In this document: piece after piece, positions 31,563-41,755 of the stretch
Numbering within the stretch: position 1 is the first letter of the stretch
Layout of the letters: every line of letters begins with the position of its first letter
Origin: Beaufortia kweichowensis
Taxonomy: Eukaryota > Chordata > Actinopteri > Cypriniformes > Gastromyzontidae
Assembly (NCBI GenBank): GCA_019155185.1
Contig: CM032794.1
Span: 18,491,095-18,555,094, forward strand
DNA length: 64,000 bases
Direction of reading: 5' to 3'
Made by a program: the position numbers and the translations under genes
The notes under the pieces: generated by a model
What the model saw: the letters and a program-made list of their open reading frames with translations, nothing else
Told to the model about the DNA's origin: nothing
The model's database searches: none

Positions 31563-32439
31563 TTCAGTGATTGTTGTTGCTGTTTTTTTATTAGTGTTGA
31601 TTGGTGTTGTTTTCAAAAGGAGCCCTGCCTTGATTTGGTTATGGAAATTATTAGATACTGTGAAAATTATTTGTACATTGATAACCTTGTGACAAGCAGA
31701 AAAAAATGGTTTGAGTTACAGTTGTTCATAATTACAGATAAGCTGTCCTAAAATTATTAGTCTCACTGTGTCATTACTTGGAAAACTGGCAGATCCCAAA
31801 AAAACAGGTATTGGTATTGGTATCGGCGAGTACCAGGAAAAAAATATCAGTACTCGTACTCGGTCTTTAAAAAATGGTATCGCTGCATCCCTAGTTAAAA
31901 TAATAACAAAAAAGCATTTTAAATCAATTTTTTTGTTCAATGTGGTATCCTGGCCCTGCTGGAACATGCCAGTGTTTTATTCAATAATTTAGTTGGTTTT
32001 CTGGCAAGTCGTCAAAACGACTGGTGGGGTTCCCCTAAATAAATTAAAATGGGGATGTTTTGTCATCCCTCTTTCAAATTAATACATGAACCATTTTTGG
32101 TTTCAATGACATGGTCCAATGTACCCACAGAAGGACACAGAGTGGGATGAGACTGTGTCCTTGAGTCCACTAATATACATTAAATAATCTGCAAAAACTA
32201 TGACAAAACATACCCCTTATCATTTATTTAGCAGAACCCAGCTAATAGTTTCGACCCTGGAATTTCCCAGCCAGGCCTGTGTTACTAGATTTATAATTCT
32301 GTGCACATTACAGTAGCTTTTATGTAACACCTTTTTAATGCGAGGGTCCATCACCTTATTGAAAATATTGAATAACACACTTGCATGTGAACACACCATT
32401 TTAAGCACTTTAGAAAGCTGTAATCACATGTGGTGTAGG

Positions 32440-32830
32440 TTACATGCTTTTTAATGTTATTTTGCTGAGTAATACTGGAAGCTCCTTCCTGCAATTTTGT
32501 TGACATGCCATGTGTTTCGGTTTTGTGGACATTCACTTAATAATTTCAGCCTAATAAATCATTTTATTTCTCATAAAATGTATTTGTGTTTAATACATGT
32601 TTGTGCTTCAAACATAAGCATGGTATATTTAAAATCATGAATGTATAATCCCTGGTATAACAAAAATTGTTCTTGAAAAGATTACACAACATTTAACAAG
32701 TAGATTGTAGGGAGGACCCTCCTTCCTGCCAATGTAATTGGCATGCCATGTGTATCAGTCTTGTGGACATTCACTTTAAAGCCTAATAAAGCATTTTGTT
32801 TCTGATAACTTATAAACACATTATTGTGTT
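32440..32830 (+). repeat. Tandemly duplicated segment with a distant partial copy
   Basis: TGACATGCCATGTGTTTCGG..TTTGTGGACATTCACTT (32500-32540) recurs as TGGCATGCCATGTGTATCAG..CTTGTGGACATTCACTT (32739-32778). TTTAATACATGTTTGTGCTT at 32588 begins the second unit. A partial third copy lies at 29195-29350 (TTTAATACATGTGTGATTCA, then AAGTAAATTGTAGG). Unit length is about 240 bp. No coding. The rest of 31902-33280 shows nothing recognisable. Confidence 0.6.
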
Positions 32831-33280
32831 TAATAGTATGTGCTTAATGTAATATGTGTAGATGACAAAAAATAAGTTGTAGCGAAAGTCAGGGAATAGG
32901 TCATTAACATGCTATTCTCTATAGGAAATTGTTGATTTAGCTCAAAGGAAAATACGTATAATTAATCGTCATCGTCAAGTATACATATTTTGTAGTATCT
33001 GAGCAGCAGGAGGGGCAACACAATCCCCGTGCGCTAGTCTCGCAGTCGCACCACTATCATCTCGGCCCTAAGTATATTTTGCTGACCAGGGAAAACAACT
33101 ATCTGCTTCTGAGCATGTAGCAAAATCTAAGCAGTTTAAGTGACAGTTGTCTGCAAGCATAACCAAGAACAGAGACGAATTCATGGCGATTACAAATGGT
33201 GTTTATTAAAACTAAAACTACTATTTACATGCACAGCTATACAAAACACACAAACATGAAACACATATGAACCTAAGGGA

Positions 33281-33419
<139 letters not shown>

Positions 33420-35321
33420 GCAGACTTAAACAGTACCTGAGTGAACCATCAGACTCTAGAATTTTTTTTTGCTTAACGCGTCTATCAAACTGCTTAACGC
33501 GTCTATCAAAATAAAAATGTTTACTTGCATCGGCTTTGGTCATGCTGAAGTGTCCATGTGTGCGTGCTGAAAGTCTTTGTGTGGTTTCCAAAAAGATGTT
33601 GAAACTGTGTTAAAGTCCGCCATTGGAGGTCCCAAACAAAGTTAGGGACTCAGCATGAGTGGTCTTCCCTCCCCCCTCAGACGTCAAGTAGAGCAGGAAT
33701 AGAAGTGCAAAGCGAAGAGCATGATCTGAAGTTGCTCTGCAGTTTTATCCTCAAAAAGGTCACACCCTATGATGATAAGACTGACCAATGTAGTGGGGCA
33801 AGTTTCTTTTTCTCCTTCCCCAACTTATTTGCAGGCCCATGGCTTTATGGCGCATGTGCAAATATCAAACCATATTGTTGTAAAAAGAATATGATGCATG
33901 TTATGGTAACATAACACACACTATAAGAAAGGAAAAGCTTATGTTAAAAGCTTTCTAGGGGTTGTAAATATACCAGTCTTTGGATTACATTAAGTTGTGA
34001 TTCTTTCACCTGCATGAACAAAATTAAAACCTAACACAACCCACATATCTACTGGTTAAGGTAAGGTTAACATTTACAGAAAGCAAAGTATAAACAAACT
34101 CTATACATGCATGTAATTAAGGACCCATTTTTGTGACATACAAAGGGAAAAGGATTTTTCCTACATTGCTTTAAGATGTTTAAGTTTATTCCTCCCATGT
34201 CCATGGAATTCCTTTGAAGCTCAGGGAGTCTCCCGTGGCTAGCCTCAAAGGGTCATAAACCTGTTAAAAGTGACACTCTTTGGAGCCGATGGGGTTATGG
34301 TGTCTCCCCCCATCGTATCTGTCTTTTTTTTATATTGCAACTCAAGAAGTGATCTTTAATATGCAATATTCTTTACTCCAAAAGTGACATAGACAAGCAT
34401 ATGCATAGCTCGTTAAAAAAACTGTGGGATGGATATTACACTTTATTTGCAGTCATAAAAGAAGCTCCATCATACAATTTATTACCAGACCATCTTTTAA
34501 ATAGGATAAATTGTACAATGACAGTCTGTATCTTATATTTGAAATTGTATTGAGAGTACAAGAATTAGCAACTTCTACCATAACTAAAAGTTTCAAGACA
34601 ATCAGGAAAACTGGAGATTTTTGATAGTCATACTGTAGTTAAAGGACACTAAAACTTTGACCAGGCTACCACTTTTCACACTCTGCACCTTTCAATAGCT
34701 TTGATATTGAATGTCCTTCTACAGTTGAATCCATATATATATGGTAAGTGGACAAATATCGGTTTCATTGTAGGGGCGGGGCCGGGGTTCGAAGGGAGAC
34801 CAATCGGGTGCCACTGGCAGCCGTGGGAGGGCTTGGCGCCACTGTTTGGATTTGGCATGAACTGCAATTTTTGTTTAAACATATTAGCCCGGTACTGTCA
34901 ACACTGCACTGGTTACCCATCACACATCAAAATCCCTACAATCAAAATTACAATCCCTCACGTCCATTACGCTCTCAGGACTCTGGCATTTTGGTGTAGA
35001 GACTTGGCCGGGCCAAATGTTGGATTTCTTTAAGGGATCATAAAGTTAGACAACAAACAACAAATTCCTAGGGGGGGAGTCAACACCAGAACACCTTTTG
35101 GCTCCAGAAAGTCTGGGTTAAGTGATGACCTGCCGGTTGTTAGGAGGACAGTTATGGTACCTCTCTGGCCTTCCCCAGAGAGGGTGACCCCCAGCTCAAC
35201 TCCCTGAGATTCTCCAGGCCCCCTGGAAATTTGCAGAGAGGACTAGAGAAGTACATTCCAAACACCTCAAAGAGACTCTCTAGGATGAGCAGGACTAAAC
35301 TGCCCAATTTGTATCTATATA

Positions 35322-36880
35322 CACTGCTCAAAAAAAATAAAGGGAACACTTAAGCAACACATCCTAGATCTGAATGAATGAAATAGTCTTATTAAATACT
35401 TTGTTCTTTACATAGTTGAATGTGCTGACAACAAAATCACACAAAAATTATCAATGAAATTCAAATTTATTAACCCATGGAGGTCTGGATTTGGAGTCAC
35501 ACTAAAACTTGAAGTGGAAAAACACACTACAGGCTGATCCAACTTTGATGTAATGTCCTTAAAACAAGTCAAAATGAGGCTCAGTAGTGTGTGTGGCCTC
35601 CACGTGCCTGTATGACCTCCCTACAATGCCTGGGCATGCTCCTGATGAGGTGGCGGATGGTCTCCTCCCAGACCTGGACTAAAGCATCCGCCAACTCCTG
35701 GACAGTCTGTGGTGCAACGTGGTGGATGGAGCGAGACATGATGTCCCAGATGTGCTCAGTTGGATTCAGGTCTGGGGAACGGGCGGGCCAGTCCATAGCA
35801 TCAATGCCTTCGTCTTGCAGGAACTGCTTACACACTCCAGCCACATGAGGTCTAGCAATGTCTTGCATTAGGAGGAACCCAGGGCCAACCGCACCGGCAT
35901 ATGGTCTCACAAGGGGTCTGAGGATCTCATCTCGGTAACTAATGGCAGTCAGGCTACCTCTGGCGAGCACATGGAGGGCTGTGCGGCCCTCCAAAGAAAT
36001 GCCCCACACCATTACTGACCCACTGCCAAACCAGTCATGCTGGAGGATGTTGCAGGCAGCAGAACGTTCTCCACGACGTCTCCAGACTCTGTCACGTCTG
36101 TCACGTGCTTAGTGTGAACCTACTTTCATCTGTGAAGAGCACAGGGCACAAGTGGCAAATTTGCCAATCTTGGTGTTCTCTGGCAAATGCCAAACGTCCT
36201 GCGCGGTGTTGGGCTGTAAGCACAACCCCCACCTGTGGATGTCGGGCCCTCATACCACCCTCATGGAGTCTGTTTCTGACCGTTTGAGCAGACACATGCA
36301 CATTTGTGGCCTGCTAGAGGTAATTTTGCAGGGCTCTGGCAGTGTTCCTCCTGTTCCTCCTTGCACAAAGGCAGAGGTAGCGGTCCTGCTGCTGGGTTGT
36401 TGCCCTCCTACGGCCTCCTCCACGTCTCCTGATGTACTGGCCTGTCTCCTGGTAGTGCCTCCATGCTCTGGACACTACGCTGACAGACACAGCAAACCTT
36501 CTTGCCACAGCTCGCATTGATGTGCCATCCTGGATGAGCTGCACTACCTGAGCCACTTGTGTGGGTTGTAGACTCCGTCTCATGCTACCACTAGAGTGAA
36601 AGCACTGCCAGCATTCAAAAGTGACCAAAACTTCAACCAGAAAGCATAGGAACTGAGAAGTGGTCTGTGGTCACCACCTGCAGAACCACTCCTTTATTGG
36701 GGGTGTCTTGCAAATTGCCTATAATTTCCACGTGTTGTCTATTCCATTTGCACAACAGCATGTGAAATTGATTGTCAATAAGTGTTGCTTCCTAAGTGGG
36801 CAGTTTGATTTCACAGAAGTGTGATTGACTTGGAGTTACATTGTGTTGTTTAAGTGTTCCCTTTATTTTTTTGAGCAGTG
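35322..36880 (-). mobile_element. Complete Tc1/mariner element, 1559 bp, TA duplication
   Basis: The terminal inverted repeats start CACTGCTCAAAAAAAATAAA (35322) and end TTTTTTTGAGCAGTG (36880), extending about 40 bp with AGGGAACACTTAAG. TA flanks both sides (35320-35321 and 36881-36882). The single gene lies on the minus strand. The element sits inside LTR copy B, so it is the youngest layer of that nest. Confidence 0.95.
35581..36583 (-). pseudogene. Tc1-like transposase, nearly intact (one stop, one frameshift)
   Basis: The start MRRSLQPTQVAQVVQLIQDG is at 36583. The N-terminal helix-turn-helix (GTSMRAVARRFAVSVSVVSR) and GRRR linker are followed by a stop at about 36314-36316. The frame continues NVHVSAQTVRNRLHEGGMRA and VLFTDESRFTLST (first Asp). 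A one-base loss near 36105 shifts the frame. The rest reads GSVMVWGISLEGRTALHV, FLLMQDIARPHVA (second Asp; usually QDNARPH, so N to I) and RSPDLNPTEHIWDIMSRSIH (catalytic Glu), ending GGHTHY at 35581. Reading through both lesions gives about 334 residues, the usual length for the family. Confidence 0.93.
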
Positions 36881-38165
36881 TATATATCTATGTGTGTATT
36901 CCTCCATAATCACTTGATACCCTGCCATAGTTATTGCATGCATTTCAGTGTCATTGAAGTTTAACTGTTATTTCATGGCAGATTAATGAATAACTATTGT
37001 TCTTACTTCACTTCTCTCTCCTGTGTGGTATCAAAATGATCCACAAATTATTTCCTAAATAATGATGCACAGTACATAGTCATGGCGTGCATCATACTCA
37101 ATTTACAATAAGTTTATGTGTTCGGTGCAAACAGGACATAAACCGTACCTGTGTAAATCATTTGTCACAAAGAAGGACAAAGAAATTTCTCCTGCGCAAC
37201 CACCGTCCTTTTGCCATTGGTCAAAAGACCTGCCTTTAAAACCGACATGCAGCGGACAACTCGTCGCTCAGAAACTTGGAAGCTTTCCAAAACTTTGTGG
37301 GACCTGCCCTTTCTTCAGGAAAGTTTTCTGGCAATCTTACTTCGGCAGACTTCGACACTTCTCGCGAAACTTCGCTCTCCGAACGGACTTCGCGAATCCA
37401 CCGGGACACTCTCTCTCTTTCTCTCCGCGCACCAGGATTCTTGCCGACGCAACTAACTGTTCCATGCAAGTATCACAATTCAACAGCGCAACTGCCCCTT
37501 GGCTACCAAGGTGAACTTTTGTAGAGAAAACCCGGTGGTTTGTGTTCTGCTGATTTAATGTGCCACTCTTTACCCTTTACTCTGATTTTTCTATGCTTTC
37601 TCTTGTATGCGTGTGAATGTGTATGTGTTTTATGTTAGTTAATCAATATCGTATTTCAGTAGCTTAGTCAATAAATATTCATTTGTATTCACTCATGATT
37701 GTCTCTGCTTAATGCTCATAACACATCCCTTAAACTGTGCGATACTGTTACTGGCTCTGTATGTATTACTGTATTGGGCATGGACCGTTGTTAATCAAGG
37801 CCAGAAGAATAATGCGTTTATTGCACCAGGTAATGCTACAAAATACATATAGTTAATAATCTTTATCTATAAGTATTTCCATTTGAGCCACAAGTAATTA
37901 TAACCTGAAACTGAACCGTGTTTTAAATAACACCGTCTTAGTTTCACTATAACTAGTGGAGATGCTGGGGAATGTTTAAATAACACCATCCCCACAGAAT
38001 CACTACATTGGTAATACCTAGAATTCCTAAATCAAGAGCTGGTGGTAGATCATTCTCCTATTTAGCACCTAAACTTTGAAATAGTCTTTTTAGTGCTGTA
38101 CGGGAGGCAGATACATTCTCTCAGTTTAAATCTAGATTGAAGTCCAGGTTCTACAGGAAAAATAG

Positions 38166-39230
38166 GAACTGGTACATTTAGGAATCTGGGCATATGGTTA
38201 AGGTTGTTTGCGGAGGGCTTTTGAAAAGACACATGGCACAAAAAAGAGATAATATGAGGTGAACGTGTCCAAAAAAAGCAAAGAGGGAAAAGAAGAAAGA
38301 AAGAGAGGAAAAAATAGTGGAAACTCGACACATTGCTGATGGTGTAAAAAGGTAAAAAGATAATACAGTAACACTGGCATTTACACTGTAAACACACACT
38401 TTGACACACTCAATGCAGATGCTCTGCCTGACTGCAGTGTGCAGAGAAGATATATGATATGATATGGAAGTCTCATGTGTATGCTTTTTTGATTTGCTAA
38501 TGCAGGTCTTTTATGATTTTTTTTGTTGTTGCAAAAATTGGTTGCAAATTACGAATATAAAACTGGGCTATCATACAAAGAATTGCTTGAATAGGATAAT
38601 TAGCATTGTAAACGCAAGAAACTGACTTTCAAAAATAGGTAAAAACTACAAGGAATGGAGCATAAAAGCTCAAGGATTGCAAATTACTGCTGATATCAAT
38701 AATTTGTTTCTCTGGGTGTCTCAGTGGCTGGAACCTTAATCAATTAGCTCTTTCCATCCTCCGAGAGTCTCTGTCCACATTTTTATCAAAAGAGATGCAA
38801 AAGTCACTTGCTTCTTGTTAACTCTCAGTCAATTTACTGTATAAATGTATGTTTTATATTGCAGCACAAGTAATTTCCCAGAATGCTTTTCTCTTTCCAT
38901 CTGGCCTCTCTCTTGAAGTAAATCATAGGCTACACTATTTCTGACACCCCCTGATCTTTAGTGCAGTGGGCTGATCATAACAGGGAATAGGCAAGGACAT
39001 GCCTGTAGTCAAGGTCTAATAATTCTGCACTGTAGTTCAAAAAAAGAATTTATTTTAGAAATGTGCCTACTTTTTTCATTCTGTTCTTCACTTTGTAGTG
39101 TTAATGTGATACTAAAAAAGACATTTAACAAGTGGACAAGGTTGACATCCACATATTTATTGTGTTGTGACTCCTAGCAACAGAACCATTTAAATGATTT
39201 TACTTTTTCTATGTGACACTATTCTTAGAT
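38166..39230. other. No recognisable feature
   Basis: Unique-looking, moderately AT-rich DNA between the LINE fragment and the neuroligin exon. The frames at 38062-38409 on the minus strand are aromatic and low-complexity and do not resemble any family I know. On the neuroligin model this is the start of intron 1. Confidence 0.4.
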
Positions 39231-39290
39231 TGTGGTTCTAAATGGTTTTAAGAGATCTTTGCCATGGTGCCTTGCTATGTTGTGTCAGAC

Positions 39291-39299
39291 ACTCACCAT
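39291..39299 (-). other. Splice donor of the neuroligin exon
   Basis: On the minus strand the exon ends ..GAGGATG and the intron begins GTGAGTGTC, a full consensus donor. The protein beyond it (ECLTQHSKAPW..) has no neuroligin similarity, which supports splicing here. Confidence 0.85.
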
Positions 39300-39759
39300 C
39301 CTCTGTGGGCACATAGATGTTGAGGTAGAGACAGTCTTCACTCTGATTCTGAAAGTAGGTGGCGGCTACATCCAGGCTGTCCGTAAACCAAACAGGCAAC
39401 ATGATCTCAGGCAAAACACCATGGACATTCTGTGGGCACACCGGGGCGAACTGCGTGGCATTACGCACTTCCTGCCAGGACCCAGGAGCTTCAGGTGGCT
39501 GGAAGCGTCGATCTCCAATTGGTGCTGTGGCATATGGGACACCTAGGTACTGTTCTACTGGACCCAGAATCTCATTGTTGAGCTCTTTTTTGATCCCACG
39601 CAATTTGCCATAGTTTGTGGTCACAGTGGGATACTTGTTACCAGGATCGATGCGTTGACATGATGCCATTGTGATCCAGAGTGTGAACCAGAAAATGAAG
39701 AGCGTCTGGGGAATTTGGACCAAGTCACTTTTATAGGACTGGGGGAGATACATGACCAA
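39297..39759 (-). CDS. nlgn2: Neuroligin (NLGN2-like), first coding exon
   Basis: The exon encodes a hydrophobic signal segment (QTLFIFWFTLWITMASC), then YPTVTTNYGKLRGIKKELNN, EILGPVEQYLGVPYATAPIG, RRFQPPEAPGSWQEVRNATQ, FAPVCPQNVHGVLPEIMLPV and FQNQSEDCLYLNIYVPTEDG. This is the start of the cholinesterase-like extracellular domain. Neuroligins are postsynaptic membrane proteins that bind neurexins. HGVLPEIMLPVWFTDSLDVAATY with QNQSEDC is closest to NLGN2, the inhibitory-synapse form; KKELNNEILGPV is shared with NLGN1. NAT and NQS are N-glycosylation sequons. The exon ends at GATG|GTGAGT in phase 1, right where neuroligin splice site A lies. The start is Met at 39759 or 39753, and I cannot choose between them. 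The later exons are not in the window. Confidence 0.85.
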
Positions 39760-39767
39760 TTCAACCT

Positions 39768-39840
39768 TTATTTAACCAGGCAAGTTAATTAAGAACATGT
39801 TCTTATTTTCAATAACAGCCTGACAGGTTGAATAACCTTC
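39768..39840. repeat. Dispersed fish repeat fragment upstream of the neuroligin start
   Basis: TTTATTTAACCAGGCAAGTT with AACATGTTCTTATTTTCAAT and AACAGCCTG resembles a common teleost interspersed repeat. It lies 9-80 bases 5' of the neuroligin Met, so the 5' UTR or an upstream intron may include it. The remainder up to 40732 shows no recognised feature. Confidence 0.5.
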
Positions 39841-40732
39841 TCTGTGCTTTGCCACAGGTGAAGGATAAATAAAAGTTAAACAAAGGGTCCTCCAAACAAA
39901 GAGCAAGCCAAACTGGCTGTTTGTTTGGGTGTCTTGTATGGATTTAGAGGAGGGAACAAGAACAAGGGAGGACATAGGGGTGTGTGGAAGGTATGGGGAG
40001 GAGGAGTGGCTGATGTTGTGCTCAGCACTGGTGACTTATCATTGAAATGCAGAAGACAGTAAAGTTGAACAGTCTGTTACGTTCCATGTCCCTGAGCTGT
40101 CCGTATGGGTTCAGTCAAAAATGCTACGCAGATGATTGTTGATCCTGTCAGGAACAACAGAAAGAGTGTCAAAAGTTAACTTAACATAAGAAAGAATGTT
40201 CATATTGTTAAGATTTAACATATGTATGGCACTTTGTGCCAATGTGATTTGTTTCAAAGACAAAGCAATATATAGTTCAATATTGTCAAGCCAGTTAGCC
40301 AGCAATCAAATTGATGCAATACAGAATCACAAAAAGTCCATCATATTGTTTTTAGAATATATTAGCATAAATACTGACATGTAAATTAAAGTATTGGGGA
40401 AAAAAGCATTCTTCCAGTATGGTCCATAAAAATAATTTATTACACTATAAAATCCAACGGTAGGGGTGGCGTTTTAAACACTGATTATTACATATTTTAT
40501 TACATTATTATTATATAATGTTTCTTGAAAATCACATATGTTTGAAATGTCAAATCAGATATGGCTAAATCTTTGTCACTGTGAAGATAAAATGCTTTAT
40601 TAAAAATACATTCACATTTACATTAAGTAACTTATGCATAAATTCATTCCATTTATTTCATTCCATTTTACTGGATTATTGGATTTATAATAAATAAATC
40701 ATCAGTGTCTTCAGATATGTTATGATCCTGTC

Positions 40733-40995
40733 CAGGGGCATAGCAAGCTTTTCAAAAGTGCGGGGGATGGATGTGGTTTGTTTGTTAACAATAAAAACGA
40801 TGAATACAGTGACAGAAGGGTACAAAAGGTATAACATACAAGATATAAAAAGCTTCCCATTTAAATGAGTGATACTAGAAAAGTATAAAAACACACTCGG
40901 AACACACAGAAAATAAGTCAAAACTCAACATCTTCAAAATACACAACAGTAGACTTTCTAAAGAATCAGAATCAGAAATACTTTAATAATCCCAG
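40733..40995. mobile_element. Second copy of the 709-bp hAT-type element, cut by the assembly gap
   Basis: It starts CAGGGGCATAGCAAGC and is nearly identical to 5665-5927, ending at AATAATCCCAG where Ns begin. Only its left 263 bp are visible. Confidence 0.85.
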
Positions 40996-41095
40996 NNNNN
41001 NNNNNNNNNNNNNNNNNNNNNNNNNNNNNNNNNNNNNNNNNNNNNNNNNNNNNNNNNNNNNNNNNNNNNNNNNNNNNNNNNNNNNNNNNNNNNNN
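40996..41095. other. Assembly gap, 100 N
   Basis: Exactly 100 unknown bases, the conventional size for a gap of unknown length. The left side is a hAT-type repeat and the right side is satellite family A, so the join is unverified. Confidence 0.99.
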
Positions 41096-41755
41096 AATTG
41101 AGATGATGCTCAGTCTACATTGTGGTGTGAGGTTTTTGTCCACTATGTCAGTCAAGGCCTTTGCGCTCTGTTCATGTAAGTTGTCCTTCCACGATGCAGG
41201 GATATCTGTGTCTAGTAGGATCCTCCCAATGATATTTATCTGACCCATTGAAACGTCCATTGTTACGCCAAGATCAAAGGTATGATTTACAGGGCAGGAC
41301 AGAGCACCATAGGTGAAGAATTCATTTAGAAGAAAACATACCACTGTTATTGAAATGTCAAACTAGAATTGGTTGGTCAGTTTCTGATGACCTAAAAGGA
41401 CTCCTAATTGTGACATTTAATTAACTATAAAAACAGAGCCTCGGGAAAAACACACCCAGAGCAAGAGTGTGTACTTTCTCCCAAGTTTTTAACAATCTTG
41501 TTAATTCTGTTCTACAGTTAAATCAATTAGACCTGTATATCCATCGCACCAAGACTTTTAAAACAATATCAAACATGAAGTTGAAACCTTATTGAAATCA
41601 CAACATATACACATTCATGCTTGGTATCTTTACAGTCTTCAGAATCTGATGGAGGGAGGAGGGGGAGAGAAGCAGGAACTTATCAAGAGGCAACAGACAG
41701 TGCCTGTGTACTGCATCAGCACGATCTGTGGAGACTCGGGAGACTTATATTCATC
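41096..41755. repeat. Satellite family A, one partial unit left of the B+C block
   Basis: It begins AATTGAGATGATGCTCAGTC, runs through CCTTTGCGCTCTGTTCATGT, CACACCCAGAGCA and ACTTATCAAGAGGCAACAG, and breaks off in GGGAGACTTAT at 41749. This is colinear with the units at 51874-64000. A minus-strand open frame crosses the start (to 41344). Confidence 0.85.

Larger units (their letters stand above)
29387..31893. mobile_element. Outer hAT-type element with GTTAAAAT target duplication, carrying nested insertions
   Basis: The ends are TAGGGATGCACCGATACC (29387) and GGTATCGCTGCATCCCTA (to 31893), an inverted repeat with few mismatches. A perfect 8-bp duplication GTTAAAAT flanks it at 29379-29386 and 31894-31901. 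Subterminal TACTCGTACTCG motifs also appear on both sides (29446 and 31853). Only about 450 bp belongs to this element; 29507-31562 is a second, nested element. No transposase is present. Confidence 0.9.
34995..38007 (+). mobile_element. Solo LTR copy B with TTGG duplication, interrupted by a Tc1 element
   Basis: It begins TGTAGAGACTTGGCCGGGCC and ends CAGAATCACTACA. TTGG flanks it at 34991-34994 and 38008-38011. Outside the Tc1 insertion (35322-36880) it is closely similar to copy A at 29545-31036, including the CCATTGGTCAA region, TTTAAAACCGACATGCAGCG and the AATAAATATTCATTTG signal. The two LTRs are independent insertions of one family, shown by their different target duplications. Confidence 0.88.
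34882..38165 (+). mobile_element. L2/CR1-group LINE 3' fragment, split by an LTR
   Basis: The left part encodes HISPVLSTLHWLPITHQ (about 34878-34930) and, after a frame change, PSRPLRSQDSGILV up to 34994. The right part (38012-38165) continues IPRIPKSRAGGRSFSYLAPK and then READTFSQFKSRLKSRFY. The coding sense runs directly across the LTR insertion and is the same C-terminal domain seen inverted at about 21290-21470. The LTR at 34995-38007 therefore landed inside this LINE. Confidence 0.78.

Noticed and set aside
34785..34805. GGGGTTCGAAGGGAG as a tRNA or SINE B box
   Set aside because: No matching A box at the right distance and no cloverleaf can be drawn.
35591..36520. Plus-strand frames across 35591-36520
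   Set aside because: They are shadows of the minus-strand Tc1 transposase.
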